A stretch of DNA of 64,000 nt, taken from positions 2,914,001-2,978,000 of the forward strand of contig NZ_CP087710.1 in NCBI RefSeq assembly GCF_020991065.1, given 5' to 3'. The translations under genes were made by a program, and so were the position numbers. This document shows, piece after piece, positions 1 through 7,283 of this stretch; the first letter of the stretch is position 1; each line of letters begins with the position of its first letter. This DNA comes from Nocardioides okcheonensis (GTDB lineage Bacteria; Actinomycetota; Actinomycetes; Propionibacteriales; Nocardioidaceae). The notes under the pieces were generated by a model. The model was given only the letters and a program-made list of their open reading frames with translations. It did not search any database and was not told the origin of the DNA.

Positions 1-1017
1 GACCTCTGCGGCGAGGCACCCTCGTGCCCCGAAGCCTTCGTCGTGAGTCACCAAGAACTCGCCGCCGCGATGGTGTTGTTGAGTTTGCTCGACGACAAGG
101 GGCCGAACCTCGCCGTCATCCACTCACACACAAGCGACTCCGTGGACGCAGCCGGTGACACGGCGTTCGTCACGAGCGTGAAAGCCCGGAACCGGCAGAT
201 ACTCCATACCCCGGCCCCGAGGGGAGGCCTGTTCTCATATGCGGGGCTCCTAGAGTTCGTCACCGCTGCCACCCGGATCGAGCGGCACTACCGGGACGAC
301 GGGTCCGACTTCGCCCGCCTCCTCTTCGTAGCCACCGGAGCCACCAAGGTCACGACCAGCCCCCAGGTCAACCGATGGTGGCGCAGCACCGCTTCAGACT
401 GGCCCGACCCAACCGTCCCGCGACCCACCACCCTGTCGTTCCCCCGCCTGCGCAAGGCGGCGCTCCTCCGCGGCAAGAAGCACGCACGGGTTGTGGTGGG
501 GCACAGCCGTCGCACCGCTCGGCTCTACCTCGCAGACGCCCTGCCGGACGTCATTCTCATCCCCGGATTGGTCGACACCCAGAACAGCGTTACGGATTAC
601 TGGCGGACCCAGATGATCCCCACCCGGTCAGACGACCAGGAGGCAGCCGATGACCTGGTGGCCGCGCCGACGGTGATGGACGTGGGTGTCGCCATGTGCG
701 CCAGCAACGGGCAGTCCCCGACCGACAACGAGAAGCCTTGCGGACTGGGGCCGGTCGCCTGCTTCGTGTGCCCCAACGGGTACCGCACCCCCGAGGTCAT
801 CCCCGGTCTTGTCGCTGCCGTCGAGTTCACCGACGGCATCCGCAAACACGAGCCCAACGAGTGGCTCTTAGGCGAAGCCCCAGTCCTTAACACGCTGGCC
901 CGTAAGGCCCTCGACCAATTCCCTCAGCCAGTCGTGGCTGCCGCCAGTCGTGACGACGTGGACAACGCCCGCGTCCTCATCGCCTGCGTCTACTTGGAAG
1001 GCCGCCGTCGTGACTGA
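1..1017 (+). CDS. tyrosine-recombinase partner protein, 5' truncated by window edge
   Basis: The reading frame is open back to base 1, so this is the C-terminal part of a longer protein; the GTG at 43 is only the first visible start codon. The visible part carries a GHSRRTARLYL segment, like the region after the catalytic box of actinobacterial integrases. A Cys-rich tail follows at about residues 225-250 (a C, then PC, then CFVCPN), a pattern known from C-terminal domains of integrases encoded as trios. The stop overlaps the GTG of the next recombinase gene by 8 bases, so the two are translationally coupled. I infer a recombinase or recombinase-like partner. The catalytic core cannot be judged because the N-terminal half is missing. 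Confidence 0.55.
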   Translation, partial: DLCGEAPSCPEAFVVSHQELAAAMVLLSLLDDKGPNLAVIHSHTSDSVDAAGDTAFVTSVKARNRQILHTPAPRGGLFSYAGLLEFVTAATRIERHYRDDGSDFARLLFVATGATKVTTSPQVNRWWRSTASDWPDPTVPRPTTLSFPRLRKAALLRGKKHARVVVGHSRRTARLYLADALPDVILIPGLVDTQNSVTDYWRTQMIPTRSDDQEAADDLVAAPTVMDVGVAMCASNGQSPTDNEKPCGLGPVACFVCPNGYRTPEVIPGLVAAVEFTDGIRKHEPNEWLLGEAPVLNTLARKALDQFPQPVVAAASRDDVDNARVLIACVYLEGRRRD

Positions 1018-3238
1018 ACAAGCCCTCATCCCGCAGGTGCGACCGCTCGCCGTCCAAGGAGCGACCAACACCCTCGGCGACCACGTCGACGTCCGCGACC
1101 TACTCGCCGACGGTCACAGCATTGACGCGCTCATCCGTTACGGGGACGACCGCTGGGACTTCCAGGGGTACCCGTTCGTCAACCAGACCGTCACCTCCCT
1201 CGACTTCACCCCCGTGCCCGCTCGCTGGCGTCCGGCGGTCAAAGACTGGGTACTTATGCGGCTCAACCCTGACCTCGCGCGCAGTGGTGACTCCGGCCTG
1301 CACGTGGACGTCGCGATGGCTGAAGTTGCCGCACACGAGCGGTCTCTCACCGTCCCGAGCGCGACGGCATATATCTACGCGTTGGCCGTTAGCCTGACCG
1401 CGCTCGACCGCCTCGGGCACCAACGACTGGGTGTGGCCGAGTGGAACGAGTTCGCCGCGACGATGAGACGGTCCTTCCCAAACGCGGCAGCCGGGACCCT
1501 CGCTGGGTACGCCCGACCCCTCATTTCGCTCTGGTCCTACCGAACGGTCCTTGGACTTGACCAGGACCTATGGGGCGGCACTCCGTTCAACGGCCGCACA
1601 GTCGAGCAACTCTTCAAGGTTCCCGAGCGGATCCTGAACGCCACGAGGCCCAACGCCGAACTGTGCGGCCCCGTGCTCGGGCTGGCGCTGTGGATGATCG
1701 ATCACTGCGCGGAGGACGTGCTGAGTCGACTGGAGGCGCTCGCTGACGTGCCAGATCGGTCGGCCCTCAGTCGCGACGAGCAGGACGAGCACGTCCTTCA
1801 CGTGTTGCGGAACTTCGAACAAGGCGGTCGTCCAATGCCCGCCGCGCCCGACCTCAAGACGGGCCAACTCACGACCTCGTGGGGGGTGTTCGTGCGGCTG
1901 GCCGGATGCTCGAACAAGGTCATGCGCAACCCGGTGGGACGCTCAGGCAAGGAGTTCAACCGGCTGCGACAGGAGCGGCCCGTCTCTGCCCACGAGGACG
2001 GCTTCGACCTCGGCATCACCGAAGTACCTGACGCGTCGGGCGCGCTGGTGCCGTGGGTGGACTCACTCCCGCCCAGCAAGTACCGCCTCGGTCTGGACTT
2101 CTGGACCCCGGCTCTCGCATACGCCTGCGCTCTAACGATCACCATGCTGACAACGGTCCGCGACCGGGAGTTGGCCGCCCTTCCCCACGACTGCCTGCGG
2201 TTCGGCACCTACGACCGGGGAGACGCCGAGGTGCCGGTCGCCCGTATGTCTGGCTTCCTTGTGAAGAACCGCGACACTCCCATCCCCGCCACGTGGGTCA
2301 TCTCCGATGACGTGGTGCGTGCCGTCAAGGTGCTGCACCGTCTGAAGGCGGCTCTGAGACTCGAACCCAAGTTCCACCCACGGACCGGCCGTGAGGTCCT
2401 CCTCCACCCCGACCTTGGACGGGCGCGCGGTGACGAGAAGGAGTCCGACACCCTCACCCTCAAACTGTCGTGGCTCAGGTGGTTCCAAACCGCTGGGGAG
2501 CATCTGGCTGGGCGGGGCCTCGTACCTCCGCTCCCTGACCTACCGCGGTGGCTGAGTCACCGCACACTCAGGATTACTGGCATCCAGTCTTACGCGAGCC
2601 AGACGTGGGGCGACGCGCTCGCGGCCGCGCAGGCTCACTGGTCGAACCGCACCGTTGCGGAGGGCTACCTCGGCCACCTACCTCGATCGGTGTATCTCGC
2701 CGACCCCGACGCGATCGACGAGGCCGTCGAAGCCGCACGCACCGAAGCACTCCTCGACATCGCAGCCACCGTCGACGCCGACCCCACCGAAGTCGCAGGA
2801 GGCGGCAGCGAGCGGCTCCGCACCCTCCTCGACGAGACCAACGCACTCGACCTCGCCACGGGCGCCGTCACCCAACGCCAGTTGAACGCCCTCGCCCGCA
2901 AGACACAGCACGTCTTCGTCGGCGAACTCACGGTCTGCGTCCAGGGCCCCGGCGGCTTGTGCGGCAGCGAGGACGAAGCCGACTGGCTCCTGTGCCGCCC
3001 CTTCAAGTGCAAGAACTCGGCCATGACCCGCGCCCAGCGCGCCCGACTCGAACTACGACGACGCGGCTGGGCGCGACGCGACGGCGTCTTCCAACGCGCC
3101 CGAAGCAAGATCGACGAGGACGCCCCCGACCTCGAAGCCGAGTTCGCCGACCTCGACGACGCCGCCGTCCGCAGCCTCGTCCTCAGCGACCTCCCGTTCC
3201 CCATCTCCCGCGCCGCCCAAGAGGAGCCCACCCCATGA
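1010..3238 (+). CDS. large tyrosine-type recombinase/integrase (742 aa)
   Basis: The C-terminal half contains a recognisable tyrosine-recombinase core: TVRDRELAAL (box I Arg near residue 383), SHRTLR (box II His/Arg near 517), LGHLP (near 555) and a Tyr six residues later in PRSVY (near 561), the candidate nucleophile. The family cuts and rejoins DNA through a 3'-phosphotyrosine. The protein is about twice the length of a phage integrase and has a long N-terminal part, as in the larger member of integrase trios. I chose GTG 1010 because it overlaps the upstream stop (GTGACTGA) and is the first start after it. The 3' end overlaps the next gene by ATGA. A Cys/Lys-rich tail (LLCRPFKCKN) follows the core. 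Confidence 0.75.
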   Translation: MTEQALIPQVRPLAVQGATNTLGDHVDVRDLLADGHSIDALIRYGDDRWDFQGYPFVNQTVTSLDFTPVPARWRPAVKDWVLMRLNPDLARSGDSGLHVDVAMAEVAAHERSLTVPSATAYIYALAVSLTALDRLGHQRLGVAEWNEFAATMRRSFPNAAAGTLAGYARPLISLWSYRTVLGLDQDLWGGTPFNGRTVEQLFKVPERILNATRPNAELCGPVLGLALWMIDHCAEDVLSRLEALADVPDRSALSRDEQDEHVLHVLRNFEQGGRPMPAAPDLKTGQLTTSWGVFVRLAGCSNKVMRNPVGRSGKEFNRLRQERPVSAHEDGFDLGITEVPDASGALVPWVDSLPPSKYRLGLDFWTPALAYACALTITMLTTVRDRELAALPHDCLRFGTYDRGDAEVPVARMSGFLVKNRDTPIPATWVISDDVVRAVKVLHRLKAALRLEPKFHPRTGREVLLHPDLGRARGDEKESDTLTLKLSWLRWFQTAGEHLAGRGLVPPLPDLPRWLSHRTLRITGIQSYASQTWGDALAAAQAHWSNRTVAEGYLGHLPRSVYLADPDAIDEAVEAARTEALLDIAATVDADPTEVAGGGSERLRTLLDETNALDLATGAVTQRQLNALARKTQHVFVGELTVCVQGPGGLCGSEDEADWLLCRPFKCKNSAMTRAQRARLELRRRGWARRDGVFQRARSKIDEDAPDLEAEFADLDDAAVRSLVLSDLPFPISRAAQEEPTP

Positions 3239-3690
3239 CCAGCAGCCGCGAACTGGCCCAAGCCCTCGCCGACGCCCTGCGCGAGGAGCAGGTCGCTGTC
3301 CCCACCCGAGCCCTCATCGCCGCCGTCCTGATGAGCGCCCGCGGCGGGGCCCCCACCCGGCTGGGCATGTCAAAGGTCGGCGGCTACTCCTACGGCAGTT
3401 CACAGACCCACTACGGCGACCTTCTGGACGCCCTCTGCGAGCACGTGCCGCACCTCGTCGCCGAGATGGCCGACGACATCGTCGACCCCGCAGCGGCCGC
3501 CCGACTCCGCGACGACCTCCAGCAGCGCGACGCCTCCCTTGCTGCCCTGCGGGCCGAGCACGCCGCCCTCACCGAGCGCCACGAACACCTCCGCCGCTAC
3601 GCACTCGCAGCACACGAGCGCCTGCGGGCCGTCGAGGGCGACCAGGGGCTCGAAGAAGCACGCGTGTTGCCGTTCCAGCCTGTCGGATGA
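3235..3690 (+). CDS. small third protein of recombinase cassette (151 aa, coiled coil)
   Basis: This gene starts at an ATG that overlaps the recombinase stop (ATGA), so it belongs to the same operon. Residues about 1-75 look helical and contain GGYSYGSSQTHYGDLL. Residues about 85-130 are a charged, Leu/Ala-rich coiled coil (LRDDLQQRDASLAALRAEH). I do not recognise a named domain. By position it corresponds to the short accessory protein that accompanies two recombinases in Tn554-like or other three-gene cassettes, where such proteins assist or direct recombination; that role is inference. The first repeat of the CGGATCTGCC family lies 26 bases after its stop. Confidence 0.6.
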   Translation: MTSSRELAQALADALREEQVAVPTRALIAAVLMSARGGAPTRLGMSKVGGYSYGSSQTHYGDLLDALCEHVPHLVAEMADDIVDPAAAARLRDDLQQRDASLAALRAEHAALTERHEHLRRYALAAHERLRAVEGDQGLEEARVLPFQPVG

Positions 3691-3716
3691 TGCATGCCAC
3701 GGACGTGTCGTACGTC

Positions 3717-3734
3717 CGGATCTGCCGAGATGCG
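3717..3734. repeat. CGGATCTGCC-family repeat, copy 1 (imperfect palindrome)
   Basis: The sequence is CGGATCT-GCCG-AGATGCG, a 7-bp inverted repeat around GCCG with one mismatch. It sits between the recombinase cassette and the Nudix gene. Seven more copies of the CGGATCTGCC core occur before 5140; I saw none of this core elsewhere in the window. Confidence 0.7.
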
Positions 3735-3793
3735 GTTGCTCGTGATCCGCGTCATCGCGGCGGGTGCGTCCCGTCGCCTGCTTTGCAGGCATC

Positions 3794-3799
3794 TAGGGT
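3794..3799 (+). promoter_or_regulatory. -10 box of leaderless Nudix gene
   Basis: TAGGGT lies exactly 6 bases before the Nudix ATG, and there is no Shine-Dalgarno sequence between them. This spacing puts the transcript start at or next to the start codon. The gene would therefore carry its own promoter, independent of the recombinase operon. Confidence 0.5.
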
Positions 3800-3805
3800 G
3801 AAGTC

Positions 3806-4267
3806 ATGCCTGCTGCGCCCCACATAGCCCGCCTACGCGCCAAGGTGGGGAACGACTTGCTCTTGCTTCCCTCCGTAGCGGTCCTGCCCATCGACGACGA
3901 CGATCGCGTCCTGTTAGTCCGCCAGACTGACTTCGGGTCCTACGGCACCATCGGTGGCGCGGTAGACGAGGACGAGGCACCCGAGGACGCAGCGCGTCGC
4001 GAGGCTCGGGAGGAAATCGGTGCCGAGGTCGAACTCACTGGCCTCGTCGGTGCCATAGGCGGCCCCCAGTTCCGCCTCACCTACCCCAACGGCGACCAGT
4101 GCGCCTACGTCAGCATCATCTACAGCGCGCGCCTGGCTCCCGATGCGACCGTGACACCCGACGGGCACGAGGTCGACCAAGTGCGCTGGTTCGCACGCGG
4201 CGAACTCGACCAGCCCATCATCGGCGACTTCGCCAGGAGCACCTTTGCAGCCCTCGGCTGGATCTAG
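3806..4267 (+). CDS. Nudix hydrolase
   Basis: The 153-aa protein has a complete Nudix box, G-x5-E-x7-RE-x2-EE-x-G, at about residues 51-73 (GAVDEDEAPEDAARREAREE). Nudix enzymes hydrolyse nucleoside diphosphates linked to another moiety, with Mg2+ held by the box glutamates. The substrate cannot be told from sequence. Length and the downstream WFARGEL segment are typical of small house-cleaning Nudix proteins. ATG 3806 is supported by the TAGGGT box 6 bases upstream. CGGATCTGCC repeats flank the gene on both sides, and it appears to be cargo of the island. Confidence 0.85.
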   Translation: MPAAPHIARLRAKVGNDLLLLPSVAVLPIDDDDRVLLVRQTDFGSYGTIGGAVDEDEAPEDAARREAREEIGAEVELTGLVGAIGGPQFRLTYPNGDQCAYVSIIYSARLAPDATVTPDGHEVDQVRWFARGELDQPIIGDFARSTFAALGWI

Positions 4268-4313
4268 CCCGTCGTCAGGGTTCTCGCCTTGAAGGAGCGT
4301 CGACCGTAACGCC

Positions 4314-4364
4314 CGGATCTGCCACCCCTAGTAGCCGCGATCCGCGCGGATCTGCCGAGATCCG
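4314..4364. repeat. CGGATCTGCC-family repeats, copies 2 and 3
   Basis: Copy 2 at 4314 has the core without its right arm, but a GATCCG 22 bases on could pair with it. Copy 3 at 4347-4364 is a perfect palindrome, CGGATCT-GCCG-AGATCCG. Both lie between the Nudix and DUF1851 genes. CGGATGATG also recurs near 3684 and 4380, so the homology between junctions extends beyond the core. Confidence 0.7.
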
Positions 4365-4402
4365 GATGGACCGTGCTGCCGGATGATGACCGCCGAACGA
4401 TC

Positions 4403-4408
4403 TAGGTT
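4403..4408 (+). promoter_or_regulatory. -10 box of leaderless DUF1851 gene
   Basis: TAGGTT is preceded by ATC, as at the Nudix gene (both read ATCTAGG). It is followed after exactly 6 bases by GTG 4415. The shared geometry argues for GTG 4415 rather than GTG 4409 as the start. Confidence 0.45.
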
Positions 4409-4414
4409 GTGACG

Positions 4415-4990
4415 GTGTTCGAGCGCCTCCTGACCTCTATTCCGCAGTCGCGCGTGTCCGGCCCCGCCGACTCTGGGACGCCTCCCGCGGGGGTGCGTGC
4501 TGCGTTGGGGCACGTCGCCGGAGCAACTTTGGGACGTGGCCTCTACCGTCTGCACACGGCTCACAGCGCGGCCGCCGCCGATCGCCTCGTGGCCGACGCA
4601 TACCCAGACTTCGAGGGCCGGATCGCATGCTTCGGCATGGACTGGCTGGGGAGGCAGTTCTCACTGGACCCGACGAGAGGGCGGCCCGACGACCCGGAAG
4701 TCCTGTTGTTCGACGTCGGCGCGGGCGAGGCGCTGGAGATTCCGACGGCGTTCTCCCAGTTCCATGACTCCGAACTCACTGAGTACGCCGACGCTGCGCT
4801 CGCGGCCACCTTCTTCGATCAGTGGCTGGAGGCACATCCAGCGGCCATCCGGTTCGACCAATGCGTGGGCTACAACGTGCCGCTGTTCCTGGGCGGGGTC
4901 GACGGAGTCGAGAACCTCGACGTCACCGACCTTGACGTGTACTGGACCCTCACGGGACAACTGCGAGTTGCTGCGCTCGGGCACTCCTGA
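4415..4990 (+). CDS. DUF1851 / Tdi1-like immunity-type protein
   Basis: The 191-aa protein matches from memory the DUF1851 family (T6SS immunity protein Tdi1 C-terminal region). Shared traits are GLYRLH near residue 45, FGMDWLGRQFSLD near 75, a GEALEIP segment, and the strongly conserved VGYNVPLFLGGVDGVENL near 150. In known systems the domain neutralises an ADP-ribosyl-cyclase-type toxin; elsewhere it is an orphan of unknown role. No toxin gene is visible nearby, so a free immunity or defence-type cargo gene is the best guess. The start is set by the leaderless promoter geometry. The 34-bp repeat array begins 4 bases after the stop. Confidence 0.7.
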   Translation: MFERLLTSIPQSRVSGPADSGTPPAGVRAALGHVAGATLGRGLYRLHTAHSAAAADRLVADAYPDFEGRIACFGMDWLGRQFSLDPTRGRPDDPEVLLFDVGAGEALEIPTAFSQFHDSELTEYADAALAATFFDQWLEAHPAAIRFDQCVGYNVPLFLGGVDGVENLDVTDLDVYWTLTGQLRVAALGHS

Positions 4991-4994
4991 CGTC

Positions 4995-5151
4995 CGGATC
5001 TGCCGCGTTGAGGCGGCTACGCTCGCCCGGATCTGCCGCGTTGAGGGCGGCTACGCTCGCCCGGATCTGCCGCGTTGAGGGCGGCTACGCTCGCCCGGAT
5101 CTGCCGCGTTGAGGGCGGCTACGCTCGCCCGGATCTGCCGCGATGAGGGCG
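4995..5151. repeat. 34-bp tandem repeat array with CGGATCTGCC core
   Basis: The core recurs at 4995, 5028, 5062, 5096 and 5130, giving periods of 33, 34, 34 and 34 bp. The unit is CGGATCTGCCGCGTTGAGG followed by GCGGCTACGCTCGCC. The first unit lacks one G, and the last diverges after GCGATGAGGGCG. Copies 2-4 are identical, which indicates recent duplication or slippage. Unlike the intergenic copies, these lack the right palindrome arm. Confidence 0.9.
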
Positions 5152-5321
5152 CTTGCGGTGCCTTCCCAGACGCGAGCAGTCCTCGTAATGTCGACGTCGG
5201 GTGTTCCGGTCCGTTGTGTCAGGCAGACCGGCTGCTCGGCAGAGGTCGCGAGGGCCGGTGCTAGGGCTCTCGCGGCAGCGTGCGGGTTCGGTGAGCGGTT
5301 GCAGGTTCACCGAGCCGACCA

Positions 5322-5360
5322 GGGTGGCCCGAGCCGGGTGAACAGCGGCTCGGGCCACCC
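5322..5360. terminator. intrinsic-terminator-like hairpin
   Basis: A perfect 14-bp stem (GGGTGGCCCGAGCC with its complement) has an 11-base loop. On the plus strand it is followed by GTCTGTTTGG. It lies downstream of the minus-strand small ORF at 5412 and could serve either strand. Between 5152 and 5321 I see no convincing gene. Confidence 0.55.
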
Positions 5361-5411
5361 GTCTGTTTGGCGGGCTGCGGGTCTCTTCGGCGGCTGAGGT
5401 GTGGTCTTTGG

Positions 5412-5618
5412 TCAGGACGGGTCGTCCTGTCGGCGGAGAAGAAGGAACCGCCGTGCGAAGCGCTCCACCTCGGTGGGGTCCGGCCTCCCGAACTTCTCGT
5501 CGAGTTCCGCGACCAGTGCAGCCAGCGCGGTCCGTCGGTTGGTCCGGTCGTCGATCTCCACTTCGCCACGGTACTCGCGCTTGCCCCCGCCGAGGCCCGC
5601 GTGCGCGTTCGACGGCAT
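5412..5618 (-). CDS. small hypothetical protein, antitoxin-like C-terminus
   Basis: This 68-aa reading frame has normal high-GC codon use. Its C-terminus (ELDEKFGRPDPTEVERFARRFL) resembles the tails of small VapB/CopG-type antitoxins. No DNA-binding N-terminus is visible and no toxin gene follows it. It could be the remnant of an antitoxin gene cut during island assembly, or a chance frame. The hairpin at 5322-5360 would be its terminator. Recognition is weak. Confidence 0.3.
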   Translation of the reverse strand: MPSNAHAGLGGGKREYRGEVEIDDRTNRRTALAALVAELDEKFGRPDPTEVERFARRFLLLRRQDDPS

Positions 5619-5648
5619 CTACGCGTCCGTTCGCATACCTTCTGTCAC

Positions 5649-6692
5649 ATGGGGGGAGAGCGCATCGAAGACATCGGGCTGGCCGTCGAGCAGTACGACG
5701 ACCTCAACCGCCAGTTCTTCACCGGCCAGCACGCCCCACACGTCTTCCTTCGTCACCGCCTACAAGGGGCCATGCTCGTCGCACATGGCGGCGAGCACGT
5801 CCAAGCGGCCTTGGACGCAGGCCTCAAGGTGGGCGAACTGGAGAGCCGCGGCAACATGGGCGGCGACGAGGTGACCGACGAGGACCGGACCCTGTTTGCC
5901 GCCCTCGAAGCGATCGTCCTGTTCCATCACGCGGCCGAGACGATGCTCCGCCTCCTCATCGCATTGGAGAACGACGCTCTGTGCCCATGGCTAGAGGTGG
6001 CCCGACTCAAACAGGCGGGCGCCTACCCCAACCGCCTGCGTGACCTCCGCAAACGGCTTCTCGAACCGGGCACCCAGGACAACCTCGCCAAGGTCTTCTA
6101 CTACCGACGAGACCGCAACACGCCGCCTCCGGACACCAGCGACGATGCATGGGCGTCAGCGATGAAGGGCCTCACGATCCTGATCGGAGAGTGTTGCGAC
6201 CGCCACGACCGCGAGGCAAGCCTCTACAACTCCGCCAAGCACGGCCTCAGCGCCGTCCCCGGCAACGCGGCCATGCAGATGCAGTCCCAAGAGGACCCAG
6301 GTAACCCGTTCTTGGCCAGCAACGGTCCCTCGATCACGCTCCTCGAAGCCGTCGCCAATGACAAGGCGGGACGCAAGCAGTGGCAGCAGACGACCCACTG
6401 GATACCGGCCGATCGTCGACTCGCGCTCACCCACCTCGTCATCGACCAGATCGAGAACCTCTGGACCGTCGCTCGGATGCGTTACACCGAGCAGACCGGC
6501 AAGCACCGCCTCAAGCCACTGAGCCGCGACACCATCTCGACGCTGCTCTCCCCGCCGCCAGACGAGGACGGACCAGGCTATGCGTTCTCGGTCCTCTCGA
6601 TGGGCATGCCACTGCTGTACGTCGAGGACACCCCGGACATCAAGAGGCGGCTGGAAGCGGCCGCCCACCGGGCCAAGCGCCAGCGCCGCTAG
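5649..6692 (+). CDS. hypothetical protein (347 aa), island cargo
   Basis: I do not recognise this family. The protein is soluble, with no signal or membrane segment. It is rich in helices and carries acidic and His-containing segments (LFAALEAIVLFHHAAETMLRLL near residue 85, LTILIGECCDRHDREASLYN near 180, SAKHGLSAVPGN). ATG 5649 is favoured because TACCTT lies 7 bases upstream, the leaderless arrangement seen repeatedly here. An upstream in-frame start at 5367 would add low-quality sequence overlapping the antisense ORF. The last codons run to within about 30 bases of the first flagellar-type promoter, so this gene marks the right edge of the accessory region. Confidence 0.6.
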   Translation: MGGERIEDIGLAVEQYDDLNRQFFTGQHAPHVFLRHRLQGAMLVAHGGEHVQAALDAGLKVGELESRGNMGGDEVTDEDRTLFAALEAIVLFHHAAETMLRLLIALENDALCPWLEVARLKQAGAYPNRLRDLRKRLLEPGTQDNLAKVFYYRRDRNTPPPDTSDDAWASAMKGLTILIGECCDRHDREASLYNSAKHGLSAVPGNAAMQMQSQEDPGNPFLASNGPSITLLEAVANDKAGRKQWQQTTHWIPADRRLALTHLVIDQIENLWTVARMRYTEQTGKHRLKPLSRDTISTLLSPPPDEDGPGYAFSVLSMGMPLLYVEDTPDIKRRLEAAAHRAKRQRR

Positions 6693-6719
6693 GTGCCAAC
6701 CCGCCGACCAGTTCTGGGC

Positions 6720-6746
6720 TCAAGGTGGTTGCTCGGCAGCCGATAG
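6720..6746 (+). promoter_or_regulatory. sigma-28 (FliA/WhiG)-type promoter 1
   Basis: TCAA-N15-GCCGATAG closely fits the flagellar sigma consensus TAAA-N15-GCCGATAA. It points toward flbD, but a strong hairpin at 6866-6905 intervenes. It would therefore drive a short RNA, with read-through into the flagellar operon possible. Confidence 0.6.
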
Positions 6747-6751
6747 GAGAG

Positions 6752-6905
6752 ACAGGTTCGCGGGTGAGACGAGGCTTCCGCCCGAGAGCCGGGCAGAGAC
6801 ACCCTCGTTCTATCCGAACAGAGGAGACACCCCCGAGATCCCGGCAGAAGCGCTGACGTGCTGACGTCATGGCGGGCGGTCGCCCGCGCGGCCGCCCGCC
6901 ATGAC
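6752..6905 (+). ncRNA. candidate short structured RNA ahead of flbD
   Basis: The interval between sigma-28 promoter 1 and the hairpin terminator encodes no convincing protein; only an Arg-rich 30-aa frame from about 6764 is present. Three nested helices can form: GTTCG (6756) with CGAAC (6815), ACGAGG (6769) with CCTCGT (6803), and GCCCG (6780) with CGGGC (6790). GAGAC-type motifs recur between the helices. The size would be about 150 nt. It is either a small RNA or a terminated leader; I do not recognise a known riboswitch. Confidence 0.35.
6866..6905. terminator. hairpin terminator upstream of flbD
   Basis: A perfect 14-bp stem (GTCATGGCGGGCGG with its complement) has a 12-base loop and is followed by CTCGTCGTTTCCC. 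It separates promoter 1 from promoter 2. Confidence 0.6.
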
Positions 6906-6916
6906 CTCGTCGTTTC

Positions 6917-6945
6917 CCTCAGGTGGGGACGGCGATGGCCGAAGA
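6917..6945 (+). promoter_or_regulatory. sigma-28-type promoter 2 (flbD-motAB-fliL)
   Basis: CCTCAGG-N14-GCCGAAGA, that is TCAG-N15-GCCGA, has the same spacing as the other three sites in this cluster. It lies 57 bases upstream of flbD, just after the hairpin. Confidence 0.55.
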
Positions 6946-7001
6946 GACAGACGAGGCCCACGGACGGGCCTCGCGTAGACGCACAGGGATGGTGCACTGA
7001 C

Positions 7002-7283
7002 ATGATTCTGCTGACCCGACTCTCGGGCTCGGCGTTCGTCCTGAACGCCGACCTGATCGAGCGACTCGACAGCACACCCGACACCGTGGTGACCCTCGTG
7101 GACGGCAAGAAGTACGTCGTCGCCGAGGGCCTGGTCGAGGTGGTCGACCAGGTGCGTGCCTGGCGCGGGAGCATCATCGCCGCCGGGGCCGTGCCCGCCG
7201 CGGGCGTCGACCCGCACGCGTACGCGCCGCGGGCCCACCTCACCGCCGTCTCCGACCGCGCCGGCCGGGAGGGTGAGGCCTGA
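7002..7283 (+). CDS. flbD: FlbD family flagellar protein
   Basis: The 93-aa protein starts MILLTRLSGSAFVLNADLIE and continues with STPDTVVTLVDGKKYVV, the signature of the short FlbD-like proteins found next to motA in Gram-positive flagellar clusters. It is unrelated to the Caulobacter FlbD activator, and its molecular role is poorly known. The family core is about 65 residues; the extra C-terminal 28 are Ala/Pro-rich. ATG 7002 matches the family start exactly, while earlier in-frame starts would overlap the promoter. The stop overlaps the motA ATG by one base (TGATG), so the genes are coupled. Confidence 0.85.
   Translation: MILLTRLSGSAFVLNADLIERLDSTPDTVVTLVDGKKYVVAEGLVEVVDQVRAWRGSIIAAGAVPAAGVDPHAYAPRAHLTAVSDRAGREGEA

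Noticed and set aside
4995..5151. CRISPR array
   Set aside because: The 34-bp units are contiguous and contain no variable spacers, and no cas genes are near.
7002..7283. FlbD as sigma-54 response-regulator activator
   Set aside because: At 93 aa it has no receiver or AAA domain; it is the unrelated short FlbD-like protein found beside motA.
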